In this document: piece by piece, positions 1 to 12,871 of the stretch
Layout of the letters: each line of letters starts with the position of its first letter
How positions within the stretch are numbered: the stretch's first letter is position 1
Assembly (NCBI GenBank): GCA_907164885.2
Contig: OU015496.1
Location: forward strand, 162,991,350-163,055,349
Source of the DNA: Dolomedes plantarius
Taxonomy: Eukaryota; Arthropoda; Arachnida; Araneae; Dolomedidae
Direction: 5' to 3'
Length of the DNA: 64,000 bases
The notes under the pieces: generated by a model
Databases searched by the model: none
Told to the model about the DNA's origin: nothing
Seen by the model: the letters and a program-made list of their open reading frames with translations, nothing else
Translations under genes and position numbers: made by a program

Positions 1-159
1 ATGGATAATTCTAAATTCAGTGTAGAAACAATAAAAGGTATTGCTTATGATTACGGTCCAGTGATATTTATGGCCTGCATACCGGCACACGTTTTTAAAA
101 AGTATTCGCCAGTTTGTGATACTTTGTTTTTGATACAGTATCCATACTGTATTTCTTGA

Positions 160-1014
160 AATCTGTTATTGCATATTAAATCATGAAAATAACATTATAA
201 AAGAACTAAACATAATCGACTTTCATAAAAGTTTTCTGACTGTCAGTTACGAAAGCTGTTATGAAATTTAATGAAAGTTTTTACAAGAAAATATGATTAT
301 TTACTTTTGTAAATATTAATGAACTACAAAACAGTTAATGTGTTTATTTAATCAACAGATGATACACATGATCGGTTAAGTTTAAAGTTCTGAGACTGAT
401 TGGTTTTATTAACGAATATTTTCTAGTCCAATAATTCACTCTGTCAGGTAGTTGCTCCGATAAGAACTAATAGAGTATAATCAAGTATTTTAACGTAATT
501 ATTAAGAATTGTTCGTCACAGAGAGCTATTTTGAACACTTTTCCTGAACACTTTTTTATATAGATATTCAAAGAAAGTTCAGCAAGACACTGAAACACAA
601 AAAAACAAAAAAAAATTCTCATATTTTTTATTTAAAAGTAACAGTTTTTTTTTATAATATAGTTTTCATCTTTTTTTTAAAGGACAAAAAAATGAATTTT
701 TTGCGATAATTTTTATTTAAAGAAAATATTTTTTTAATCTTTATTCTAAATGGATATAGATTGGTTCAATGTTCCATATACCATGCATTCGATTAATTTC
801 CATTCGATTTAGTAATGAATTTCATTAATTTAAATAAAAGTGAATACCCAAAAAGTAAATTTATAAAGATTAATATCAAAACCCTATGACTAACATTTAT
901 AGCCTGTGTTGATAAATATCAATCAGATGTTAGAATAATTTATATTCAGTTTCGTAAAACACCTTTTTATCAAACTGAATTGATATTGCTCCAATGAATA
1001 TCATTAAACGTTTT
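160..1014. other. AT-rich unannotated sequence
   Basis: No gene or recognisable repeat seen. The first 159 bases form a 52-codon open frame that resembles nothing I know. Confidence 0.3.
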
Positions 1015-1027
1015 TACTCTTTTACTT

Positions 1028-1203
1028 GCCGGGCGATGGCCGAATGGCTGGGGCGCTGGCCTTCAGTACCAGTGTCTGTGGGTTCGAGTCCCACAACTGG
1101 CATGGATGTTTGTAACCGATCGGAATCGACTTTAAGCAGTAGGTCCCGGTCTAATTAGTCCTCGTGTATCAAAAATTGACCGTAGTGCACCAAAAACGAA
1201 TCA
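1028..1203 (+). mobile_element. tRNA-derived SINE, family 1, with 13-bp target duplication
   Basis: Begins with a type II tRNA-like head: GCCGGGCGATGGCCGAATGG (A box) and GGTTCGAGTCC (B box), then a tRNA-unrelated body. TACTCTTTTACTT flanks it at 1015-1027 and 1204-1216. Relatives are near 13795, 19200 (minus), 26680 and 40803. Confidence 0.8.
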
Positions 1204-1216
1204 TACTCTTTTACTT

Positions 1217-1854
1217 TACGATACGACTTCATTATTATAGCTGCATGTTAAACTGTTAGTGTGAAATGCATTTTGCGGTAATCAAACAAAATTTTGGCAA
1301 CTCAGAAACAAACGCTTTCTAATCCGTACAGGGAAGAAAAATAAGAGGGGAAAATTTACCACAGCATGATATGGAGATGGAAGATTGATGAGGTCTTTGA
1401 CGCACAGCTTTGCAAATGAAGCAACTTCGATGTAACGAATATTTTGCTTGTCTGGAGTCGCTTTCTGTGCAGCTGCAGATTTCAAAATAACTCGAAGACA
1501 AATAGCTATCCAATTCCACCGAAAGTGCTGTCCGATAACTAACTACACAACCAACCTTTCGAGTGTTAAATAGTCTGCAGTGTTTCCCCTAGGTCCTTCC
1601 GGAAGCGGGCATCTTCTGCTTCCTTTTATTTTCTCTGGAAAGTAGTACGGGACGAATCTGTGTCGACGTTGACATACATCCACCCCGTCTGTCACTCACT
1701 TCTCCACCTGTTCCGGGAACGGTGGAAGTATCTTTAGAAAGCTGGTTGGGAGCACATACAGGTGTGTTTCCACTCGAAGCTTAATCACTTTTCCGATTAA
1801 AGCGTGGATGTCCATTATGCCTGGGAGGGACAGTTTGTCGCTACTTGAAAAATC

Positions 1855-1856
<2 letters not shown>
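1217..1856. other. Unannotated non-coding sequence
   Basis: Mixed composition with no gene, splice-consistent exon or repeat family I could support. Confidence 0.3.
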
Positions 1857-1901
<45 letters not shown>

Positions 1902-1977
1902 TTTGTCTGTGTGTGTGTGTGTGTTTGTCTGTGTGTGTGTGTTTGTCTGTGTGTGTGTGTTTGTCTGTGTGTGTGTG
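1857..1977. repeat. (TA)n/(GT)n microsatellite
   Basis: Short TA run followed by GT repeats interrupted at regular spacing by TTTGTC. Confidence 0.9.
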
Positions 1978-1979
1978 TA

Positions 1980-2834
<855 letters not shown>

Positions 2835-3414
2835 AACTTTTCAATAAAAGATTGCGCGGTTGCAGAAAATCCATATATTGAAAAAGTACAAATATAACTA
2901 ATAATAAATAATCCAACAGAGCAAGATAATTATAGGAAGAATGCAGACAAAAAAAAAAAACAGAAAACAAGCACTTAGGGCTCCACGCACCAAAGGCAAG
3001 ATTCTGTAGTAGTACCGGAACTTAACCAGAAATCGAGGTAACCGACTGGTCTCTTCACCAGGGAGCCTAACCAAATCAGTTACCTCAAGGGGAACTTTCT
3101 GAATAGGATGCAGGTATAATCAAAAAACATCCCAACGCCCCGAGATCCCCACTGAAACAGATAGTCAAATGAAATGAAAAGACACGGACAACTTGCACTA
3201 AGGTCTCAACGCACCATGAATGCAAGTACACATACAATCCTAATGCAAAGACTAAAGCAAAGTTGCATACGTACCCTAAAACATTAAGTGACGGTTATGG
3301 TAAAGCAGCAGCCAATTTTTATCCTAGTAGATACGTCACTGTAGCAAAACCACAGCGCCACCCCCTAATGAAGTTAAAAAAAAGTATGAAACAGAAACCC
3401 TATCCTAAACGTCA

Positions 3415-4213
3415 TTAAAATATACCCGAGTCTAAATGCCATTTTTTAAAATCTTTTAAATTGCCGAAATTATTAGGGAAATTGTTCTTACGTAGGTTTT
3501 CCTCGTAAACGCCACATGCCTCCAAAAAATCTTCAGCGTTCTTACAAATGATTTTTATTCTGTTAAGTTGAGAGTGAAAAATATTATAATAAATTTGATA
3601 GTTCAGGTTGCTATGGAAATTTTTAAACATGATAACCTCTAAGTTAAAATCTAATCTTTTATCATTTATCCCAATTTTTAATACGCTATTTTGAATTTTA
3701 ATTTTTATATCCAGATAAGTCGAAAAATGATTATTTTCATTAGTCCTGTTTAAAGTTAGTTCCTTTGGGTAGATTTGATTAAGAAATTCCAAATCGTTAC
3801 AGTTAAAAATTATCAGGTCATCAGTATACCTAAATCCGGTAACATTATTTGAGTTAAGAAATTTAGTTTCGTAAGAATGTAAGAAAATGTTTGCAAAGGC
3901 ACTAGAAAAGCTATTACCCATTGGGATAGCCTTTATCTGTTTAAAGAAACCCATGCCATTTAAAGAGGTAGTTTTCAAAAATATTAAATTTACATAGATC
4001 AATCCAGTCACATTTTAAGATTAAAGTACTATGAAGATAGGAATCATATATTTCTGAGCAGATAGTCATTAAGTTATGATGGGGAATACTAGTAGAAAGG
4101 TTTTCAAAATCAAACGTGTGTATGCCATCTATATTCTTACACTTTAAAAATTGTAGAACATCCTGGTTATTATTTATAATAATTACAAGATAAAAAGACT
4201 TTTTATACACCAT
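3415..4213 (-). pseudogene. Penelope-like reverse transcriptase, palm region
   Basis: Two overlapping frames (4213-3941 and 4011-3415) carry the RT fingers and palm: ENLSTSIPHHNLMTI, then IPMGNSFSSAFANIFLHSYE and FRYTDDLIIF. The catalytic YxDD is YTDD. The C-terminal stretch ends with LKDFKKWHLDSGIF and a stop. The frame changes near 3970, so it is not functional. Confidence 0.7.
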
Positions 4214-4264
4214 GTTTTTAAATTTTCTGTTGAATCATATAAACTTGACAATTCTATGTATTAA

Positions 4265-4500
4265 TAAATACTTTTTAAAAAATTTTTTGACCCTAAATTT
4301 TGAGCCCTTACTTAGAAGTTCCTTCAACCTAACATCTTTAACAATATTTAGATCCCCAGTTACAATATTCCCCAAAGCTGGATTAACATAGTTTTTAAAC
4401 TCCTCAAGATGACAATAACAATCAGTATTAGAAATTTTGCCTAAGTTATGAATATAAAAGTTGTAGTTGCAGATTAGGTCCCTTTACGTATTTTTGATAT
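4265..4500 (-). pseudogene. Penelope-like element, Cys-rich linker block
   Basis: Minus strand reads DLICNYNFYIHNLGKI, then SNTDCYCHLEEFKN, then GNIVTGDLNIVKD and LLSKGSKFR. The same arrangement (ESCDCSTSSP, HVITGNIEIVKD, YKGTGYR) occurs in the Penelope copy at 53300-53470, which supports a shared family architecture. Confidence 0.6.
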
Positions 4501-5079
4501 TTATAAGCGACGGCGATATCACCACAATCCTTGATTGGTAGATATCTAGAATTATTGTGTACTATAGTAGGTAGTTTTAAATGCTCAAAATCTTTATCCA
4601 GAAAATTTATTGTACAGTGCTCTACACCTGCTTTCCTTCTCCTCTTAACATCCAAATTTGTCAAGTTAAGCTTGAATTTAATTAGATCTAAAATTATTAG
4701 TTTTGTAAACCTCGAAGCAAATTTAATTGAAGGTAAATGATGTTTAATTAACCACCTTAAGCCAGAATTTTTTTTGGTTGAACAAATAGTGTTTAATTAT
4801 TTTAATGTTCTTAAAATCAATAAATAAATTACAATTTTTTTGCAGATCATCAAGTTTCAATTTTGTTTTTGAACTATTGCTACCCTTTCCCCTTTTACCC
4901 CTGTAATTAGAATGTTTACAATTAAACCATTACAAAACCATGAATTTTTTATAAACACAGTTAGTATTCAAATCCACTAGCCCTTCCCCGTTAAGTTTAC
5001 TGTTTAAGCCGTACGGAAATAGTGTTTTTAGCTTACAAATATATAAATTTTCTAAATCCAGCCTTTTGTTTAAATCATT

Positions 5080-5385
5080 AACCTCATCAGTAATATACAA
5101 TTTGCCTGCTCGAAGTTGTGTACTTGAAAATGTAAAAGTTTATAATCTAAAGAGGTTTCGTCTTTAAAGTTTCTGATTGCAGACCTATGGCTATTAATCC
5201 TTTTATTTAATTCAGTCCCCGTTTGCCCAACATAACACAAGTTACAATCTTGACATTCTATAATATAAATTAAGCCTTTACACTTAGAAAAAAATCACTA
5301 TTGCCGGAACCAACCGCTACTTGACTATCATTCGCCATAGGGCACGTAAGGCACCTTTTATCTTTACATTTAGCATGTTTATTAA
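5080..5385 (-). pseudogene. GIY-YIG-like endonuclease domain of the Penelope-like element
   Basis: Minus strand shows KCKDKRCLTCPM, then after a frame break LIYIIECQDCNLCYVGQTG and LNKRINSHRSAIRN. YIIEC...YVGQT..L..R...H is the GIY-YIG core with its conserved Arg. It lies upstream of the RT in reading order. Confidence 0.55.
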
Positions 5386-5699
5386 GTTTTATATTATATA
5401 AACGTAACAGTTGTTCAGGTTAAACTTATTAACCACCACACTCCCCAGAACAAGACGTGCAACAGGGCTCCTTGTTGCGGAAGGCGACGAGCCATGTCCC
5501 ATGAAAAAATCCTTAATACTCGTTTGCATAATATTATAAGTTTTAACCTGAAAAACAAAGAAATCATTAGAAAAGCCTGCTTACTACATGAGGAACCCCG
5601 GGAGAAAAAAAAAACCAGAAGCATAAATCTGCGAGAATTGTTTAAAAAACTTTATAATAAAAGATTGCGCGATAGCAACAAAATTTCATACTGAAAGAG

Positions 5700-6440
5700 C
5701 ATAAATTATAATAATATATTAATATATATATATATGACACGGAGTTTGTTTTGCTCCCGTGTTAACATCAATTTTATGCAGTCACGTCCATTGTTGAATT
5801 GGGCGAGAGGTAGGCCTTTTAAAGAAATAATCCAATTCGTATTAACTCCGTCTTTACTAAACTTCGTAAGTTGACCACTCTCCAGGTTGATTTCCGCGCT
5901 TCGCCATTTTATAATCTGCTCGGCCACGACTGCCGCGAGCATCCGCTAGCAATGAGATTCCTACTCAATCTGCCGCCAAAACTTAATTTCCTCCAAGCTC
6001 CTGCTGCACGGCGCATGTGCAGACCTCATCCTTGGGCATCTGGACCCTCAATATTGCTGATCGTGCATTTTTAACTTCGCGCCCAAAACTTTTACACTTC
6101 TAAAAATAAATCCTCTCGCCTAGAATTATTCGCTTTCCGCTCAAAGTCGCTTTTAAAAGATGATTTTCCCCACAGCAAAATACGCGCGCTTTGTAAATGG
6201 ATTGTTAGATTCTTATTATTTTAAGCCCCCTTTCCCTGTACTTCTAAACTATATTTCGACAGTTTACTTATGTTTTGACATATATATATTCCGTGATTTT
6301 GTTGGCCTCTTCATTACGGAGGCAGTAATTAAGTGAACCAATATCACTCTCTATGAAGAGACTGAACAAGTACTCCATGACTTAGTCCAGATTCAAGCCG
6401 CGAGAACTTTTTGGGGAACAAAATAAATATAAGTAGGGCC
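5700..6440. other. Unannotated sequence next to the Penelope-like element
   Basis: Richer in GC than its surroundings at 5750-6200. It may be the 5' leader of the element at 2835-5690; no coding sequence recognised. Confidence 0.25.
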
Positions 6441-6770
6441 CACTTAAAGTGAATTAATTACCCTCCCATGAGACAGATTGTGTCACAAATCGATGCACTC
6501 GTACCTGAGGAAGCTTTAATTGCTCTCACGCCCAGAAGTGCTAGGCTTGATAACAAACATTTATGTTCTAAGCAATGGAGTCAGTATTTATTTGAGCTCA
6601 ACATGTTTCCGATGTATCGCTCACAACTCTTTTCAACAACGTCATGTCTCAAAAATCGGCGATTTTTAGTTATGCCTGTTTTCAGAATACCCTGAAAGAG
6701 TAGTATATCCATGCAAGATCGTCATATCTGCCCGATCAATATTTAGCCTCTAGAGATAATTAATTAATTA

Positions 6771-7200
6771 CCATGTTTTTATTAACTCGCTTTCTTGTTT
6801 GTGTGTGTGTTTGTCCGGTACAAATCTTGCAATCGATTTTTAACTAACTTTCCGACTCAACAAATAGACATTTGAAACTTATAGAATAGCTCAGAACATG
6901 ATGACAATGCATTATTTTAATACTTTTAGCCATCTTTAAGCAGATTTGAATTCAATTTCAGTTAATTTTGTTTTGTAGACTGGTCCAGCCATCTATAGAC
7001 CGGAACGGGAACGAAAAGTTAAATTTAAGTTAACTTCCAATTAACTTCATTTTCATTCAAGTTGATGGGATAATTAATCAAAAAAATTTTAAAAAAGTAT
7101 TTATTAATACATAGAAAATTAATACTTAGATATTACATTATTAATACTTAGAAAATTTAAAAACATTGTATATAAAAAGTTCTTTTTATATTGAAATTAT
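6771..7200. repeat. Interspersed repeat, family R1, copy 1
   Basis: From ACCATGTTTTTATTAACTCG through GCCATCTATAGACCGG to AAAAAGTTCTTTTTAT it matches 45503-45915 closely in the same orientation. A short relic (GCCATCTGTCGGCTGG) lies near 47817. Class unknown. Confidence 0.75.
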
Positions 7201-7519
7201 ATTTGTTTTTAATACATTTTATTCTACTTTTAAACTTTAAAATCACTCTCCTGAGAAATCACGTTTTTCTGGATATGACGTTGTTGAAAGGAGTGAGCGA
7301 TACAGGATTAATACTTTGAATTAATTTTTTTAAAAAATCAAAAACCAAAATTCTTACAAGTGTGCTGCAATTTTCTAATTTCATTCCCAGAAGTGCCGCA
7401 AACACTAAAATTTGGGAAACCTTATACTAGAGCTTCTAAAACTAGTTCAGTTTACGTTTCCACTCTTGCAGAGCTCCGACCAAAAGTGTTTCCACTTCCC
7501 TGAAAACTCGATTTTTTTA

Positions 7520-8153
7520 TTGATTCGAAACAATCGAAAATAATATTTCAAAAAATACCGGCAGTTTATGCTTCCGAATAAAGCTATCGGTGGTAAAACA
7601 TCGATTATCGAAACTTCCATCGATATTTGATATCTGTAACTAATCTACTTAAATATGAGAATGGGGTGTTATCAAATGGTAGTGTTACATTACATTACCG
7701 CGAGCGGAAAGCGAACGCAAGACGTTGGAAACATGTTTGTGGACGTCATCGCTACACCTTGACCCAAATGGCAGGGGGAAAAAATTCTGTTTCGGAGGAG
7801 GAAAAGTGTTTACGTTTTCGAAAGCGTTTGACATATTCATGAATGGGATGTTCCAGCAGCGGGAGAGGAGCGGAATTGCGGTGCTAGCAGCATAGCCACC
7901 TGCTAATAAATCGGAAGGTGAAACACGACAGAAGAAGCCGAGAATTACAAAACATTTCATCTCATAAAATAAGTCTCACTAATAAGTAGCACCTTGCCCG
8001 TCCGAAAGCAGCACGATAATTTGAAGATTTGAAAAGGGTTGCAACAAAAAATATCAAATTGGATTAACCTGTAGCTTACGGGGCCCATTTTTCTGATTGC
8101 CTCTTTAGGACGGGAAATTTCGCACCCCCTTTGTAAGAACGGTCACTAAGGGG
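7520..8153. other. Unannotated sequence
   Basis: Contains an ATG at 7769 followed by 24 open codons, no gene assigned. No repeat recognised. Confidence 0.25.

Positions 8154-8232
<79 letters not shown>
8154..8232. repeat. (TA)n microsatellite
   Basis: About 78 bp of TA. Confidence 0.95.
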
Positions 8233-8235
<3 letters not shown>

Positions 8236-8603
8236 TTCTTGGGCCCGAATTCTTGGGTTACATGCTATCCCACCCCGTAAGAAAAAGGTTAATAAACACA
8301 CAAGACGAGAAACCTGTCAAAACTGTAATCTCATTGTAATAATTAGCACGACCTTCCGATTTCTAACTAGTCTTAGCATTTGTCTAAAAATCGCTTGAAA
8401 TATAAAAATCCGTGAAAAATTTTTTTAAACTTTAGATTTTACACAGGCTTTTTTTTTTTTCAAATATCTGCTAACCTAGTCGGCTTTTATTTGTAACTTT
8501 TTTTCCTCTTTTGTGGGTAAGAAGAGTTTCCAGTTAATTTGTCTTTAGGATTAGTGAAAATATCATTAAAAAACTTTCTAACAGATTTAAAGGATAAAAA
8601 AAA

Positions 8604-8840
8604 TATATCAGGTAGTCTCTTCTAACGAAACTACTGCGGGTTATTAACGTAGGATTACTTATCGTTGCTTACCTTTTTCTTTTGACGCATTTTGGTAATT
8701 TTCTGTTTAACTGTTTTAATGCTACTGGGTCTGGCGCACTGCCAAAATTATAACTCGCGACAAGGCTGAAATTTTGCTTTCCGCAGGACCGTTATTGAGG
8801 AACGTAATACTACGTTAAAAAGTTTCGAGATCAGATCTGG
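8604..8840. repeat. Interspersed repeat, family R2, copy 1
   Basis: GGTAGTCTCTTCTAACGAAA, TACTGGGTCTGGC and GGACCGTTATTGA recur inverted at 46620-47100. No coding content; class unknown. Confidence 0.65.
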
Positions 8841-9185
8841 CTTTGCAGGAAACAATTCAAAAATCTTTACACAAAATTAAAAGTTTTGAAACTATATCAT
8901 TAAAATGGAAAAAAGGAAGGCTGCACAATATTTAATAGAGATACCTTGGAAGCAACATCCTAGGTTAAGAAAGGGAGCAATTTGGAAGCAACTCCTAGGA
9001 AACAACTTCCTTTTAAATATGGGTAAAGCATGAAAAGTTCCAGTCTGAAATAAATAATCATAAAGCACAGGAGGTTCGGACAGCGAATATTAGAACGATA
9101 ACCAAAAAAAAGTATTTCAGAATGCAATCCTCGTATATTATTATTTTTTTTTCTAGCGGAGGCATTTGCCGTGTAGACATTAGTC
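8841..9185. other. Unannotated sequence
   Basis: No gene or repeat family recognised. Confidence 0.25.
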
Positions 9186-9191
9186 TATAAT

Positions 9192-9362
9192 TCACCGCAG
9201 TTTGTTGGCCATTTTATTATGGGGGCACCATATAGGCGGACCACCACTACCCCCTATGAAAGGACGACACAAACGGAGGTATTTTAGTGGCGCGACGCCG
9301 GGAATCGATCCGAGCACTCTCAACACCGAAAACCGGCGCACTGAAACAGGGCCACCACAAGC
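9192..9362 (-). mobile_element. tRNA-derived SINE, family 2
   Basis: On the minus strand the head reads GGTGGCCCTGTTTCAGTGCG with a B-box-like GGATCGATTCC, followed by ACCTCCGTTTGTGTCG. It matches 28925-29095 and, more weakly, 14705-14880. Confidence 0.7.
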
Positions 9363-9439
9363 CTTGTCATCGTATATTATAAAGTTGATCAAATTTTGTC
9401 TCGAGAGCAGCATGCGGTTCTTTATTACTTCCTTTGCGG

Positions 9440-9940
9440 CTCTCCACTAAAATTTTGGAAACTTGTGCCAGAACCAAAATACCCAAATTTAAAATGAGTG
9501 GCATGTTGAATAGCCTTCATTTTTGGTACAACGTATAGCTGTTAATCTTTGAATTCTACATTTAGGTTGATAAAAAGTAAACAACGCTCACTGTTGCCGA
9601 ATGAACAATTTAGCTGAATGGCTACAACTGCAACAACTCAATAGATGCCAGATTTGAATCGTTTGGCAAAACGATTAAAATAAAAATGATTGTTGAAGCT
9701 ATTAAAACTGTTTAAGAATTTAGTATTATTAATTATCTTAAGAGTTGAAGAATGATATATTTAATAGAAACAACGCTTAAAATTTGTTTCATGCCAAATA
9801 CAACTGTCTTTCTCTTTTTGGCTCTTCTGAGTATGTAGACATTGCCAAATGGCTCTTAACACTATTTATCTTGGCCATCCCTGTATATAACGTAACGTCA
9901 CCAGACTCCAGTCTCTCCTACGAGCCGTTGCTTAGTAGGG
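9440..9940. other. Unannotated sequence
   Basis: AT-rich, no gene or repeat family recognised. Confidence 0.25.
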
Positions 9941-9944
9941 GGCC

Positions 9945-10300
9945 AAGGCAGCCTTGTGGTAAAGCCCGCTGGCATTCAGTTCTGAGGGTGTTCGAATAGA
10001 ATCTTGGCGCACGCGACTAAAATACCTCTGTGTCTATGTCGGATATGGGCACGTTAAATCCGTTAGACTGGAAAGTCCCTTTATGTAGGTGAGAAAGGGT
10101 GGGAGAGGGTACAATCCCCTCAGATGTCCCCCCCCCCTTTAGGGGGTGCTCGGTCAAAATTGAGGTGGCAACTAGCTAAGACGGACTCCGACTCCTGTGA
10201 TGCTATTCAAACTATGGAGCCGCACACTTCAGCCCAAGGCCTATTTGGCCCTGGTTTGGAATTACGTTACAGCCAGGGGGCGTAAGAAACAACAACTACT
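9945..10300 (+). mobile_element. tRNA-derived SINE, family 3, long form
   Basis: Head GGCAGCCTTGTGGTAAAGCC with a degenerate B box GTTCGAATAG, a body with ATACCTCTGTGTCTATGTCG, and a tail GAGGTGGCAACTAGCTAAGA to CAGGGGGCGTAAGAAACAAC. It matches 43352-43665 inverted and 21865-22010 inverted. Confidence 0.75.
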
Positions 10301-10495
10301 TAGTAGGGGGTGACTTGGGAGAAGTGTCTTCCGAATGTCTTCCCCTTGTGAATTGACACCCCGTTCTAACATGATTCGTTACAGGAAACCTTCGCAAACC
10401 TGGCAAATTAAAAGCATAATAAATAAACATATTGACATTTGTAAAGGAGATATTCTGTTCTTGTCCGTAAGATGAGTCTAGTAACTGTTGATTTA

Positions 10496-11261
10496 CAGAG
10501 TGGTCATAAAAGAACTTTGCCGATATATGGACCTTTAGCGGCCATTCTGTTCAACCGATCGAGATGAGATTTTAGTTAGTAAGTTATTCAGAGGTATGAG
10601 CTCGGAATTTTGTGAACGGCAACAAAGTGGCGCTCACGGTTAAGGTTATAGGTACAGAAACTCGAAATTTTCGAATGGCAACGCCCACTTTTTCCCGTCA
10701 CAAAATTCCCAGCGCATACGAAAACCCTAAATAGCTTTGAAATGGTACTTGTATCACAAAAAACGGGCGCGTTATGCACGCACAAAAAACAGCCCTGCGA
10801 ACGGCCTACAAAATCATCATCGGGACGCACGGAGGAAATTTGCATATGACAGAGGCAAGACACTAATCACTGATGACATCACAGATCGGAAAAAAGAAAA
10901 CTTTTATTTGGATTACACATTTTCCACATGGGTGCCATCATCGTGTTTTCGTTGGCCGTTCGCAGAGCTGTTTTTTGTGCGTGCATAACGCGTCCGTTTT
11001 TGTGATAGACGTACCGTTCCAACGATCTTTAGTGTTTTCGCATGCGCTGAGCATTTTGAAAGGGGAAAAAGTGGGCGTTGAGATTCGAAAATTTCGAGTT
11101 TCTATACCTTTAACCGTAACCGTGAGCGCCACTTTATTTCCGTTTACAGAATCCCGAGCTCATATCTCTGAATAACTATATCTGAAATATCATCTCGATC
11201 GGTTGAACGGAACAGCCGCTAGAGGTCCATACGTTGGCAAAGTTTTTTAATGACCACCTTG
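10496..11261. mobile_element. Fold-back DNA element with roughly 340-bp inverted arms
   Basis: Left arm begins CAGAGTGGTCATAAAAGAAC; the complement of the right end begins CAAGGTGGTCATTAAAAAAC. Pairing continues through ACTTTGCC, the AACCGATCGAGATGA block, GGCGCTCACGGTTA and ACGCACAAAAAACAG, leaving a spacer of about 100 bp. TA lies just outside each end. No transposase. Confidence 0.75.
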
Positions 11262-12323
11262 TATTTTATTTTTAACTATTTCTGATAAGAAAGTGAAAAA
11301 AAAAAGAAATAAAGAAAAAAACAGTAAAAGAAAAGATACAAAAATTCAATCAGTGAAAAGGCTAAAAACAACTTTTCACCTGCTACTCTTAAATGTGTGT
11401 CACACAGTACCAAAGAGTCTGTCACTCGGAATCTGGATTAGACAGGAAAATATTAGAAACTGAATAACGTATGCAAAGTGATCGCATTGAAGTCTATTAC
11501 AGAGCTGGAAAAAAAAATGTTTAGGCCAAAGATGGCCTAAATGCTATGCATTTGTACAAAAGAAAAATCAGGATTATCAAAACACGGAATTTATTTTCTC
11601 AGTTGATGTTGCTTTCATATACAGGATTAACCTCCACCAGGCATTTATTACTTGGGTATGGCTTGCTTTCTTTCTCAATACGAAAATCGTGGACTTAAAG
11701 CTTTTATTCGTTTATTTTTTTACTGCATCGTCATTTTTTTACGAGGTTTTAAATATATTTTTAGAAAATCTCTGCGGGAACGATAACACCGAAAAAGATT
11801 TTATTGTGCGCCCGCACTTGCTGTGGTTTTATATAGAGACTTATATATTACTATATTAGTTGGCATAACGAATCTGTTATACCAAGTTTTGCTATGGGGA
11901 ATTTATCAATCAGTAATCTTTCGTTTACACAATAGCAAATACACAATTTAGAAATTTTTTTTCTTCATTTGAAAATAGATCTTTGAATGTAAAGCATTAT
12001 TCTAAAATTCTAAAACACCAGTTGTTGCTTCAATTCTACAAGATCTCCGTAATCGATATTTATGAACTGAAAACATTTATGATTAGCAATAATATACACG
12101 TCTATCTATGTCCCCCCCCCAAAAAAAAACCCTGTTTAACATTAATTTTAAAACATTAAATATAAATATACCTGAATGTCCTTTGTCCAAATAACATTTA
12201 TTTTTATTTCAAATCTTTTTATCGTAATTCACAAGATTTTAGAGTTCAAAATAAATTAATTCTTGTTTTGCAAAGAAATTCATTTTGAAACAAATATGCG
12301 TCAATTCCGTGATCTAATGAGCT

Positions 12324-12354
<31 letters not shown>

Positions 12355-12752
12355 GGATAATTATAATCTGAACACCTTTTTTCTACAATTATGCAGTTAG
12401 ACATTCACTAATATACACTGCACATCTGAACTCCGTACTGAAATAAATCAATAGGTTACAAAAATTTCTGAATTTTAAAAATAAATAAATAAATTCTTCC
12501 TAATCTGGTTCTAAGACTAATTACACCTCAGTGCTTATGCACAGATCGTTTTATCAAGGGCATTTCCTTGAATTGTTCATGGAAACTTGTTTAAAAGAAA
12601 CTAAACTCAGAGAGTTATCGGAGTAAATCATTTATTTCATCAGAAGTTGCAATTTCAGTTTTTATGTGTGGAGATCTCGGGCATAAAATTCTCAAACAGA
12701 GCAAATTACTCTTTCCTCTATATGATACGTACTTTAGAGATTTATAATCAAA
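11262..12752. other. Unannotated AT-rich sequence with a short (TA)n at 12328-12354
   Basis: No gene or repeat family recognised. Confidence 0.3.
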
Positions 12753-12824
12753 CTAGCTGAAAACCCGCACTTCGCTACGGAATACATTCAAATTAAATAC
12801 AACGGTTAATGTATGCAATTAATG

Positions 12825-12871
<47 letters not shown>

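Larger units (their letters stand above)
2835..5690 (-). mobile_element. Decayed Penelope-like element, Naiad-type domain order
   Basis: Reading from 5385 down to 3415 on the minus strand, pieces in several frames give: a Cys cluster KCKDKRCLTCPM, a GIY-YIG-like nuclease (LIYIIECQDCNLCYVGQTG, NKRINSHRSAIRN), FPYGLN, a Cys-rich block DCYCHLEEF...VTGDLNIVKD, then reverse transcriptase with IPMGNSFSSAFANIFLHSYE and FRYTDDLIIF. An N-terminal GIY-YIG placed before the RT is the permuted order described for Naiad elements. A shared 20-bp motif AATAAAAGATTGCGCG near 2850 and 5660 hints at terminal repeats. Several frameshifts and stops make it inactive. Outer limits are approximate. Confidence 0.65.

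Noticed and set aside
1..159. 52-codon open frame starting at base 1
   Set aside because: Short, AT-rich, no recognisable motif or splice-consistent neighbour.
1028..1102. tRNA gene
   Set aside because: The tRNA-like head is followed by a constant SINE body and target duplication, and five diverged copies occur in the window; it is a SINE, not a functional tRNA.
7769..7843. ATG with MAGGKNSVSEEEKCLRFRKR as a first exon of the CRAL-TRIO gene
   Set aside because: The phase could be made to fit, but the available donors (GTTTAC, GTTTTC) are poor and the site is 10 kb away; no homology support.
10588..11175. Paired open frames on both strands in the fold-back element
   Set aside because: Both arise from the inverted arms; no transposase motif.
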